Positions 8,915 to 17,213 of a DNA stretch of 20,142 nucleotides are shown here, in pieces. The DNA lies in the NCBI GenBank assembly GCA_036897625.1, contig JAYMTA010001408.1:1-20142 (forward strand), in the 5' to 3' direction. The notes beneath the pieces are model-generated. The model saw only the letters and a program-made list of their open reading frames with translations, searched no databases and had not been told where the DNA came from. The DNA comes from Pelargonium cotyledonis (lineage: Eukaryota; Streptophyta; Magnoliopsida; Geraniales; Geraniaceae). Position numbers and translations under genes: made by a program. The first letter of the stretch is position 1. Each line of letters opens with the position of its first letter.

Positions 8915-10686
8915 TCAAGTAACGTAATTTTTTTAGCTTGTAAAGATCGACTTTATTATTCAAACAAACAAAAATACAACACAAAAAATAAAAGGAAAAA
9001 AAATAGGAAAAAACAAGCCTAAATTTACACTAAAGCGCCAATCCTCAACTAGGCGAATTCCCGTGAGATCGTGAGACTCAGTGCCTGGAGTGCCTAAATC
9101 AAATCAGGGTCTTAAGGCTAAGTCTATTGTCCCCCGAATCGTCCCGCAACGCCGAACTAGTCGGACTTTCTTCCTTCGTAATTGAATCAGACCACCTGCT
9201 ACACGTCGACTCTGGAACCTGATTCTACCTCGAAAGCCGCAGACGCCATCTTCAACCCTAGCCCATAAGGGTCAAGATCACCGAGCCTACCTCTGGCCCA
9301 GACCTCAAATCTTCCCTGGACTGAATTCTCCCAGTGCCACAAACACACCTACTTAGCCACTGCCGCTACTCAAAGAGAAAAAACCCTAGGCGCCGCTGGC
9401 TATTACCAAGAAAACGGTACGCCGACGCCCTCCCAAATGTTTCCGCTGCGATCCGCTAGATCCGGGTAAGAAAGCTTCGATCATTGTCTGATAGATCTCA
9501 CCACAAACCACTCCGATTGTCCACAGACCCACCTCCTCAACTCCTTCTGTACCTTGAGAACACCGCCGCTCCCAAAGCCCCCTCGCCTACTGAAGACGCG
9601 CTACCGAAAGCTACACCGTCGCACCAACCCAAAAAAATTTCGCCATCTCTGATACCATAAACAATGGTCTTTTTGAGCATGATATGGGCCCAGAACATGT
9701 TGACAATAATTTGAGCTCAAAACAATTGGAAGAGACTGGGCCACCTCTTAAAAGCCCAGCTCACTCTCAATTGGCTGTCATTAATCCCCTCCCTCTCTCA
9801 AATACTGCAGTTGTCCAGACTTCAAATACAGCACTTGCGCAGCGTATCAACTCCGGTAGTGGCTTTGTTCCTTCCGTGTCAACTCAATTCGACAGCTTTC
9901 GGTTCATCAACGTCCAGCGTAAAATTCCCCGGCCTAGGTCTGTTATGATTTCGGATTTAAGCATCTCACCGGCAGATTCTGGTGTCGCTATCTTTGATAT
10001 TTGTCAGCAAGTTGGAGGACGCGTAATTGGTTCGAAAACACGTGCTATCGAACGGCTCTGGGATACCGAAGCTGGTAACCGTCCTTGATTCATTCGGTCT
10101 CGCTCCTGTGCCTCGTGATGTGCATTCTATCTTGGAACATTAGAGGCGCTCAGGCGCAGCATAAGAGGGATCGCTTGCGATCCCTCATTCGGGTTTCGAA
10201 TCCGTGTTTCGTATTGCTACAGGAAACAAAGCTTCAGCCAGTTGATCGGTTCTCAGTTTTGGGCTTTTAGTTGCTTTGGACTCCGTACCATGTCAGGATT
10301 TTCTTATTCTGTGATGATCATCAAGAGTCTAGTCACCATCTGTTTCTGTCAACGACAACTACCCGTCAGTTGCCGACACCGTCCTTCATATTTAGTATCT
10401 AGCTTTGTCGCTTGTTTCCTGTATCGATCCTTCTTTTGTTGTTAGTTTTACTTTTTGGGTGGCCGGTCCTTTAGCCTCTATGCTAAGGTTCCGGTGCATT
10501 TTTCATTGTACTTTTATTTTACGATCTTCGGGTTCATTAATAAAAGGTACCGCTTGTTTATCAAAAAGAAAAAACCAACCCAAAGTGGGTACTACCAAAA
10601 CCCTAATCCTAGGGACACCGACCACAGAGATAGTTGTACACAAAATTAATTTCGAACACTTCAATCTTACTCAAGTAATGTAATTT
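8915..10686 (-). mobile_element. Minus-strand non-autonomous LINE derivative (about 789 bp) carrying a nested LINE
   Basis: The flanks tcaagtaacgtaattt (8915-8930) and tcaagtaatgtaattt (10671-10686) match at 15 of 16 bases. The A tail in the element's own orientation abuts 8930 (plus strand: aattttttta). AT-rich 3' UTR-like sequence lies beside it, and ctaggattagggttt near the far end (about 10598-10612) resembles a plant LINE 5' leader. Removing the nested insert leaves about 789 bp. No reverse transcriptase and no long open frame remain. Part of it (about 9130-9240) is related to the element at 15661-16859: both contain gcaa-gccgaac and cctgat-ctacc blocks in the same order. Confidence 0.75.
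9623..10584 (+). mobile_element. Nested, internally deleted L1-type LINE, 11-bp TSD
   Basis: The flanks accaacccaaa at 9623-9633 and 10574-10584 are identical, and the second copy directly follows the A-rich tail tcaaaaagaaaaaa. Inside (9634-10573), an open frame at 9684-10088 resembles an ORF1 C-terminal tail. It is followed with a 4-nt overlap by a second frame (10085-10270) containing ILSWNIRG and VLLQETKL. Those are the first two motifs of the APE-like endonuclease of L1 LINEs. The frame then runs straight into 3' UTR-like sequence ending ttaataaaagg. The rest of the endonuclease and all of the reverse transcriptase are missing, so this copy is dead. Plus-strand insertion into a minus-strand element shows it is the younger of the two. 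Confidence 0.8.
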
Positions 10687-10723
10687 GAAAAGAAAGGTTT
10701 GTGTATTTTTATGTATGGACGCA

Positions 10724-10747
10724 AATAATAATAATAATAATAATAAT
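10724..10747. repeat. (AAT)n microsatellite
   Basis: About eight uninterrupted AAT/ATA units. Its right end overlaps the left target-site copy of the neighbouring SINE fragment. Confidence 0.9.
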
Positions 10748-10903
10748 TAACTATTTTTTTTGGTTTATAACCACCGGTGTTCGAACCCACTCAACTGTGG
10801 GCCGACTAATCCGGTTCGGAGCTGGTCTCGGAGTTAAGATTTTGCGCTCCTCTTAATCGTAATTGTGGGGGATCGAACCTTGATCCTAATAATGAACTAT
10901 TTT
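10741..10903 (-). mobile_element. 5'-truncated minus-strand SINE, 129 bp, 17-bp TSD
   Basis: The flanks taataattaactatttt (10741-10757) and taataatgaactatttt (10887-10903) differ at one base. Between them the reverse complement starts ggatcaaggttcgatccccc, a B-box-like start, and ends in ataaaccaaaa. The A tail therefore lies at the left in plus coordinates. A second ttcgaac block lies at about 10779-10785. The missing A-box part implies 5' truncation, as expected for incomplete reverse transcription. Confidence 0.7.
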
Positions 10904-11351
10904 AACTGTAGAAATCCGAAATGAAAGGCAGCCACCTCATTCTCATGATGGTGGCGTTCCCTCGTTTTCTCCTCCAATAATGTTTCTCTCTCATCTAATC
11001 CAATCTCTCTCTTGTTTCTATGATCTTAATCATCTTTCTCTGTCTCTATACCTGAAAATTCTAAAATTATAGCTATTCCCCACCGGCTGGGAATAGGGGA
11101 GAGGCCGGGAAGGAAAAAATCCCCCTCCCCTCTCCCTTCCGGGGACGCATGCAAATGCCTTTTCTTTCAACCATCTCCTTCTCCTCCCCGTCCTCCTTCC
11201 ACTATTTTTGTTCCCAACATAACTTTAATTATTATAATTTTAAATATTGTCATTACATTGCTTCATCTTCTAGCTAGGGTGATTCTTGATTATTGTGTTT
11301 TCCACCACCCCCACCTGTTGGTCTTGGAAAATTAAGACGTGAAATCGATCA
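10904..11351 (+). promoter_or_regulatory. Likely promoter and 5' leader of the membrane-protein gene
   Basis: The stretch is pyrimidine-rich on the plus strand (about 10960-11045, many tctc repeats), similar to the Y-patches of plant core promoters. A CCAAT pentamer lies near 10974. A GC-rich segment at about 11082-11146 can pair ggagagg with cctctcc. It is followed by CATGCA (11148-11153), the core of the RY element bound by B3 factors. No convincing TATA box or transcription start can be fixed. Assignment as promoter rests on position. Confidence 0.35.
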
Positions 11352-12350
11352 ATGTACAATATTTCTCAGCTACCAGTGGTCGACACTTTTCTGGATTTGC
11401 CCACTTTGTGCTTCATTGTCGGGATCATCATCCTCTCCTTGCTATCACTCTTGTTCATATTTCACCTCCGCCTTAAGTCCCGCAACTCTGTGCACCTCCA
11501 AAACTTCAACACCCTCTGGTCCGTCCGCCTCCTCCTCGTCTCCTTCGTGTCCCTATGGGCCTTCAACGAGCTCCTGCGCATCCCTTTTTTTCGCCGTCGC
11601 TACCTTGACCAGGTCTTCCCTACCCTCAGCCTCTCCCAACAGGCCGGCCTTTGCAAAGTCCACGTCATACTTTCCCTAGGTTTCTACGAACCCGGATTCT
11701 TGGTTACCCTCCTCTTCCTCCTCAGCGTCTCTATCAAGAAGATTAGCAAGCCCCACAACACCTACTCCGTCATCATCATCTTCTCCCTTTGTCTCCCCAT
11801 CTTCTTCCTCCAAATCTTCGTCGTCTACTTCCAACCCTTCCGGCTGCCGTTACCAGTCGTGTTCCACCAAACCTCCATCGACGTCCAGGACTCCGAGGGA
11901 AGCCACATGGTGCTCTGCTCATACCCTCTCTCCAGCACCATCATCTTCAGCCTTTTTGGTTCCGCGTATTGCTTATGGTTCTTGTGTTCTTGCTGTAAGG
12001 TGTTGTCCATTGTGATCAACAAGAACCTCAGGGCAAGAATATGTGCCCTAGCCATTACCGTCCTCACGACACTGCCCCTGCAAATACTGCTCCTCGGGGT
12101 TTCAGCATGGTGGAACCCTAACGACGTCGTATATGGATGCCTCACCATGGTGATATTCCTTAATGCAATGTCGTGCGCCGCAGTAGGGGAGGGCATTTTG
12201 GTGATTAGGCCTATTGCCGACGCTCTGATTGCTGAGGCAGGAAAATGTTATCAGTTAGAGCGGCAACAACAGGAGCGGATGCTCATACAACATGATGCAA
12301 CAGAGGAGCTAGGAATCCAATTCGCGGTTGGTGTTGGAGGTGGTGTATAA
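11352..12350 (+). CDS. Intronless seven-transmembrane protein, 332 aa
   Basis: A single open frame has seven hydrophobic segments at about 17-41, 57-75, 103-128, 138-160, 194-222, 230-253 and 258-285. A polar, Gln/Glu-rich C-terminal tail (286-332) ends GVGGGV. N3 (NIS) is a possible glycosylation site if the N-terminus is outside. C100 and C189 are candidate partners for a disulphide. Conserved-looking stretches include NTLWSVRLLLVSF, FNELLRIPFFRRRYL and LGFYEPGFLVTLLFL. The architecture recalls plant candidate GPCR-like 7TM proteins (for example the Arabidopsis CAND1 type), but I recognise the class rather than the gene, and no ligand or partner can be inferred. The coding strand is unusually rich in C and T (many CTC, TTC and CTT codons), as expected for a membrane protein. 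The ATG at 11352 is the first in this frame near the leader. A frame at 11293-11679 and others overlapping it are shadows. Confidence 0.8.
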   Translation: MYNISQLPVVDTFLDLPTLCFIVGIIILSLLSLLFIFHLRLKSRNSVHLQNFNTLWSVRLLLVSFVSLWAFNELLRIPFFRRRYLDQVFPTLSLSQQAGLCKVHVILSLGFYEPGFLVTLLFLLSVSIKKISKPHNTYSVIIIFSLCLPIFFLQIFVVYFQPFRLPLPVVFHQTSIDVQDSEGSHMVLCSYPLSSTIIFSLFGSAYCLWFLCSCCKVLSIVINKNLRARICALAITVLTTLPLQILLLGVSAWWNPNDVVYGCLTMVIFLNAMSCAAVGEGILVIRPIADALIAEAGKCYQLERQQQERMLIQHDATEELGIQFAVGVGGGV

Positions 12351-13020
12351 GGATTAATTAATTGACCGTATACGGACTCAATGTACACTAGCTAAAACTG
12401 GGGGACCTAGCTAGGAGCTCCCATCTGGACGGATTGAGGATTCATTAATTTGTACGAGAATGCAATATGTGGAAATCATCTGTGAATCTTGATATTTCAT
12501 GCTACTTTTGTTTTTTGTTTTTTATTTTTTATATTTTCCTCACTGTTCAGATTAGTAAGATTTTTGTTAGTAAATGCTAGACATTTTGTTTTTCCCTTCC
12601 AAATTTTTGTTTTTGGAAATTAATTACCAGAAGCAAGAACAAATTATGCACAATCAAATAAGTGAGAATGTGTGATACTTACCTCCTTTTATGTTTTTCT
12701 TTTTGATATACGTACGGGGGTTTATTTGCTGTTATGTAATTTGATTAAACCAATGCTAGCTCAAAGTTCAAACTACATACCAAAATAATATATATATTAC
12801 ATCACCATCACTATGAATAATAATATTATTGATTATACTAACTGATTTTTAAATGACGAATTAATCAATTATAGCATGACACACTTCAATTTAATCCTTA
12901 TCTGTTGAATAATATTATCTAAACCAAAAATTATTTCTTAGCTGAGGCATAATGAAATTGTGACAGTTTATTAAACTACTTGGATCCAGCGGGTCGCTCT
13001 GTTCCTACAAATTCACGTAG
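12351..13020. other. AT-rich downstream DNA of the membrane-protein gene
   Basis: The first few hundred bases probably include the 3' UTR: T-rich tracts at about 12506-12540 and 12590-12615 could serve poly(A) formation. Beyond that only AT-rich sequence with short palindromic ATAT/AATAATATTATT runs is seen (12785-12835). No gene, terminal repeat or RNA was recognised. Confidence 0.45.
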
Positions 13021-13029
13021 ATGAGTATA

Positions 13030-13216
13030 ATGGTGTGTTTACGAACCAACATCTCATTTTAAATGTTGGACTTATTTAAACAACTCTTACTTCGTCATTT
13101 GAAATTCTATGATGTAATAAACATTATATATGCATTTGAAATACAACATTTTAAATCAAATATTTCAAATAATGAATTTCAAATCAAATCATTGTTCCCA
13201 AACGCAAACTTTGTGA
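13030..13216. repeat. Possible AT-rich MITE
   Basis: The left edge gtgtgtttacgaaccaac (about 13033-13050) and the reverse complement of the right edge, ttgcgtttgggaacaat (about 13192-13208), are loosely similar. The interior is packed with attTGAAATt/aatTTCAAAt motifs in both orientations. This resembles hAT-like MITEs in composition, but no clean target duplication was found. The 65-codon frame inside is not credible as a gene. Confidence 0.3.
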
Positions 13217-13308
13217 TTTTGAATGTGGTGGCATTGTCTAATTTGCTTTTTTTAGGCTGAGCCAAAAATGAGCCTAATTTTTTGGGCAGACCATAGCATG
13301 GTAATCAT

Positions 13309-13533
13309 ATGTTGAATTCAAGCCATCTTCTCGAGCTACCTCTAAGGCTCCTCGACGCACTGATTACCAATAAGATAAACCAATGTTCTATTGAAGGTTC
13401 GAAGATTCTATTTCGAGCGGTAGAGACTTCTAAGGACTTCAATACTCTACTTAGTGCAGAGAGGCATATGAAAACTCTCATACTCGCATGGCGCCTGCGA
13501 GAGCGCTTTGGGAAGATAAAGCCCAAGTCATAG
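13309..13533 (+). other. Unidentified ORF, possible gene or element fragment
   Basis: This 74-codon frame has a protein-like composition (LLDALITNKIN, ILFRAVETSKDFNTLL, MKTLILAWRLRERF) in a block with clearly higher GC than its surroundings. The minus strand is also open here (13305-13526), so coding strand and reality are both uncertain. I recognise no family. It could be a captured exon or part of an unrecognised transposon. Confidence 0.2.
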
Positions 13534-15141
13534 GTGGAACGGACCTAAATCAGATCACCTTGCCACTGATCAACCACGTACACAACAACACATTGCAAAA
13601 ATAGTAACAAGTATAGTTAAATTCCCCTCTCGATGAGAGAATGAAATCCTTATAACTCCATATTTACTATCTTCCTCTAGAAATGCTCTCTAAGGTATTT
13701 TGATTTTGTCTAAGATCTTGCTTTCAACTCGATGTTGTGTTCAAGCCATCCCAGATTTGCCGTTCTTTTTACGCCGATTGTGAGCGTCGACTAAGGTCGT
13801 CGATAGTGAATATTAGACTTAAAACACAACACATAACCAAATTGTCTAACGGGTGGACAAGACAATAAACATCTACGCTGCACCCGAATTAAACCGTTCA
13901 AAATCAAAGAATCAACTATCAAACATCAACGTAAATAGGTTTACCCAAATTGACGCATTGAGGAACAAAAGTGTAAAGGTACAATCCAGGTTAATTGATC
14001 ACCGGACTTGAAATTAAAAATCGAAGTATTAAAAATTCCCACCAAACACTTTCTGTTCCACCTATATATAAATTAAACTTTTCTTGCAACCCACTAGTAT
14101 ATAATTAAGTTGCTGGACCACTACTCATCTATGTGTTTGTGTATATATTCAATTACTGGACCATATGGATCATCAGTTAATTATTATGCGAATGAAACAT
14201 AAAGTTCAAAACAAGCACATCCTTAAAAATTTACTTAGAAAATGAAACAAAGATCGAGAGAAAATTTGATAATTATTTGCAACATTAATTAGTACTGAGA
14301 AAATGATGTGAAAAAGAAGGAATATCGAAAAGATATGAGAAAGATACCTCTCTTTTGAAAAAAAAATTAAAGATATCGATGACACAAAAACTAGAATAAA
14401 TTCTAAAGAATATATGTCGATTTGATCCTTCAAATCTTTAGTGTAGCTCCCATGACTTCCACTACAAGTATCATCGTCTGTATACTCTGCTCATTTACAG
14501 CTATAGAAAGAAAATACTGGAATAAGAATAATAATTATTATAATAATAATAATAATAATAAAGATGCAAATCAAGAACACAATATATATTACAAAAAACG
14601 CAAATCCAACCACATAATTAGATGGCACCATGAAAACAATTTTGAACTTATTTATTATTGAGGTGTAGGAGAAAGATACTGATTAAATAAACTATACAGA
14701 AATTCTTGCAGGTATTTTTAGTGTTCTTAGTTATTTTGTATCATTGCAGATGATCTAATGGATAAATTGCCAAGAAGACAAGAAACTGATCATAAAATTA
14801 AGCACGATCCAAGACCCTTTCATTAGTTTATATATATAATCAATACATCAGTATTTTTTATGTCTATTTTCACTTACCTGTATGTTCATTTTCTTAATCT
14901 TGAAACCCTAATACCCTATTATCTAGTTATGGAAACAGAAAATGACAGATAAGAAGCTTGAAACCATGATGAAATAATAATATAGTCCAATGATAGAACA
15001 ACTACAAATGATTGAAAGATATTCATCATTACACCAATATGGTTCCATATGAAGATTTTTGAACAAATAAGATGGACAAAAGTTGCAGACCTGGAAAGCA
15101 TGCAGATACAGACTTACAGTTGCAGAATTTGTTTGTTAAAT
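13534..15141. other. Long AT-rich stretch without a supported gene
   Basis: Nothing with domain content was seen on either strand. It contains an interrupted (AAT)n/(TAA)n microsatellite at about 14526-14561 and several TATATA runs. The 60 to 80 codon frames here (14206-14433 minus, 14422-14661 plus, 14919-15101 minus) are AT-driven and lack motifs. A somewhat GC-richer part (about 13740-13960) also yielded nothing recognisable. Confidence 0.5.
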
Positions 15142-15253
15142 AGAATCGGAGAAACAACCATAAATGAGCCAAGTAAGATCGCTGGCTTCTCTTGATGTCT
15201 CAGGTTCGAGCTTCGATTGTTACGCTTGCTTGTTAGAAAAAAGATTCGGAGAA
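15142..15253 (+). mobile_element. Very short SINE-like insertion, 88 bp
   Basis: The flanks agaatcggagaa (15142-15153) and agattcggagaa (15242-15253) match at 11 of 12 bases. The insert has gagccaagtaaga (about 15166-15178), a shortened A-box region, and tcaggttcgagct (about 15200-15212), a good B box. It ends ttagaaaaa. It looks like a tRNA-like SINE head with its body deleted or never copied. Confidence 0.6.
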
Positions 15254-15254
15254 G

Positions 15255-15458
15255 ATGGAAGCAGAAGTTAAGGGGAATGAAGCCTGGTCCGACGAGGACA
15301 TCATAAACGAGCCTCTTCGAGCCACACAACATTCCCCTCAAACCAGAAGCTTCCTTCACGAAAGGTCTTCTTCTTCTTCACCATATGTATGGAATTTAAA
15401 GAAGAGAATAGCTACGAGTGGTGTAAATAAAACAATGGAATCGAATATAATTACGTAA
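15255..15458 (+). other. Unidentified 67-codon ORF
   Basis: An open frame starts just after the right flank of the short SINE. The composition is polar with a serine run, then WNLKKRIATSGV. No family is recognised, and the opposite strand is also open (15114-15359). It may be non-coding; it is listed because its composition is less AT-driven than neighbouring frames. Confidence 0.15.
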
Positions 15459-15633
15459 GCAGTTGTGGTAGTGCAACAAATATATATACATATAATAATA
15501 TAAATGATGAACATAATCATTGTTTTTTCCGAGAAAGTGAATAAAAAGGTTGCAAGAGGGTCCCCGGGGTTCGTGGTCTTGCCTAATAGTAATAGGTGGC
15601 TTATCTTCATTTTATCAGCTTATACCTGTCATT
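15459..15633. other. Short AT-rich spacer
   Basis: Contains a TATA-rich stretch (15480-15500) and a GC-rich patch at about 15555-15585 (ggtccccggggttcgtgg). The latter resembles an eroded B box, but no partner A box or target duplication was found. Confidence 0.3.
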
Positions 15634-16895
15634 GATTCATAAATATTATACATTTTTTTTAACAGGAAAGAAAGATTTTATTGAAAAGGGCCAAACCCTA
15701 AAGAAACACACTACACTATTGCAAGAAAAAGAAAACCGAACTAAGCAAACTAAGACCTAACCGACTAACAAACCAAAAAACCAAACCTAAACTAAAGGTC
15801 AATCTTTTCTCTTTGCGATTGGATATCCATGAGCAAAACTGTCACACAGATCACCCTGCAGATCCGAGTCTTGAGGCAAACCTTCTTCCCTTCGATCTGT
15901 CCTGCAATGCCGAACGTGCCAGATTTTTTCCCCTTCACGCTGGATCAGACCGTAAATAACCACCAAACCGAAACCTGATCCTACCCCGAGTTGGTGACCC
16001 CCTATCAATTGCCGCTCCGTCCGAATTCCCCGATGTCCTCGGGGTTACATCGATACAGAAACAGGATGTTGTTCATATACATCCAAGACTTCTTGGTCTC
16101 CACCATTAGGGCATCCACGTTATCATATAATTCAAAATATAGCTTTGAGCGCTCGTCAATGTGATCAGACTTGATAAGCAGAGGCTTTACGTGACCCTAC
16201 CCCGAGGCTGCCACACACGCATCATATGACCTGCATCATACGACTCAAATCCTTTGGGTAGCACCGCCCGGTGAAACTATAGACCTCATTCTTCTCCACG
16301 ACTGAGCACGACTTCTCCCTCTCCATACAAGACGACTCGAGATCTTCCAGCGCCAATCCATCACGCTTCCGCTTCCTCTCGGCTCTGTCGCTTCCATCCC
16401 CCCGGCCCATTGGAAAGCCAGACACAGTGTCCGACCCAATTGGAGAGGCCTTGTCATCGCATAGAGATCCTCCTCTCAGACTCAACATCACCCCCCGTCC
16501 TTCAAAAACTCCCCATACAAAATTCAGCCCCACCTGACGCCCTACCCCATTCGTTCGCCCATAAACGCTTACCCCAAACCGCAACCGTTGATCCCTCACC
16601 AAGCATAACAACAACACTGTCATGCCCCCCACCATAGCCCCCACTGTGATATCAACTCCACCCCCAAAAACCTAACTCCATACTTTCGAATATCTTACAA
16701 AACCGCAACGGGTCACCAAAACCCAAACCCTAGAACCCTATTGCCGTCAACAAAGACGTGATCACACGTCTACTTATGCCGTCACACACAAAATAGCAAA
16801 CCAAACTCTTCACCCTAGGAGAGACACAACGTCTTTTTTGAGTTATATCACAAGTAGATGATTCATAAATTCATTTAATATTATACATTTTTTAA
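15634..16895 (-). mobile_element. Minus-strand LINE derivative, about 1.2 kb, with ORF1/endonuclease remnants
   Basis: The flanks share gattcataaat (15634-15644 and 16860-16870), and both continue into attatacatttttt after a 9-base block present only on the right, so the TSD is about 25-33 bp with a small deletion in one copy. In the element's orientation the leader contains ctagggttt (about 16725-16735). An open frame at 16644-16222 has a Lys/Arg-rich segment (RAERKRKRDG) and VVEKNEVYSFTGRC, typical of the C-terminal part of plant LINE ORF1. Further on, DALMVETKKSW (about 16079-16111) resembles the LMETK endonuclease motif. The sequence then moves to a 3' UTR ending cctgttaaaaaaaaa. No reverse transcriptase remains. 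It is related to the element at 8931-10670. Confidence 0.7.
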
Positions 16896-17213
16896 ATGTA
16901 TAATATGGAAGGTCTTGGAGCAGGTTTCTCTAATAAAAAGTAAATTTGAGAAATTGATCAAATTGGTAAAGTTAAATGCTTTATTTCTAATGACCTAGGG
17001 GTTTGGAAGGAGTGCGTAGCGGACAATAATATTAGAAAAAATGGTTCTCTCACGGGTGTGAGTCTTTACTCGATGACAAGTATTAGAGTTTGCTAAGTTT
17101 TTTGTTGCTTGTGGCTCCAAGTTTTGCATAGAGGCAGTATCCATGTGAATCTTTTCGTTTCATAGTCTGAGGCAGCAACACATACTCATTAGTAAATGAC
17201 TTTGGAGGATGAG
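16896..17213. other. Spacer between two LINE remnants
   Basis: No intact frame. Scattered stops interrupt all readings. It may belong to the degraded upstream part of the plus-strand LINE that becomes recognisable at about 17214, but I could not align any piece with confidence. Confidence 0.3.

Noticed and set aside
9418-9470. Plus-strand reading PPKCFRC resembling the first half of a LINE ORF1 zinc knuckle
   Set aside because: The frame is closed by stops soon after, the HxxxxC half is absent, and the nested TSDs place this segment in the minus-strand outer element, not in the plus-strand LINE.
11293-11679. 128-codon plus-strand frame rich in Pro and Ser
   Set aside because: It overlaps the 7TM gene in another frame, and its composition is what C/T-rich coding sequence gives out of frame.
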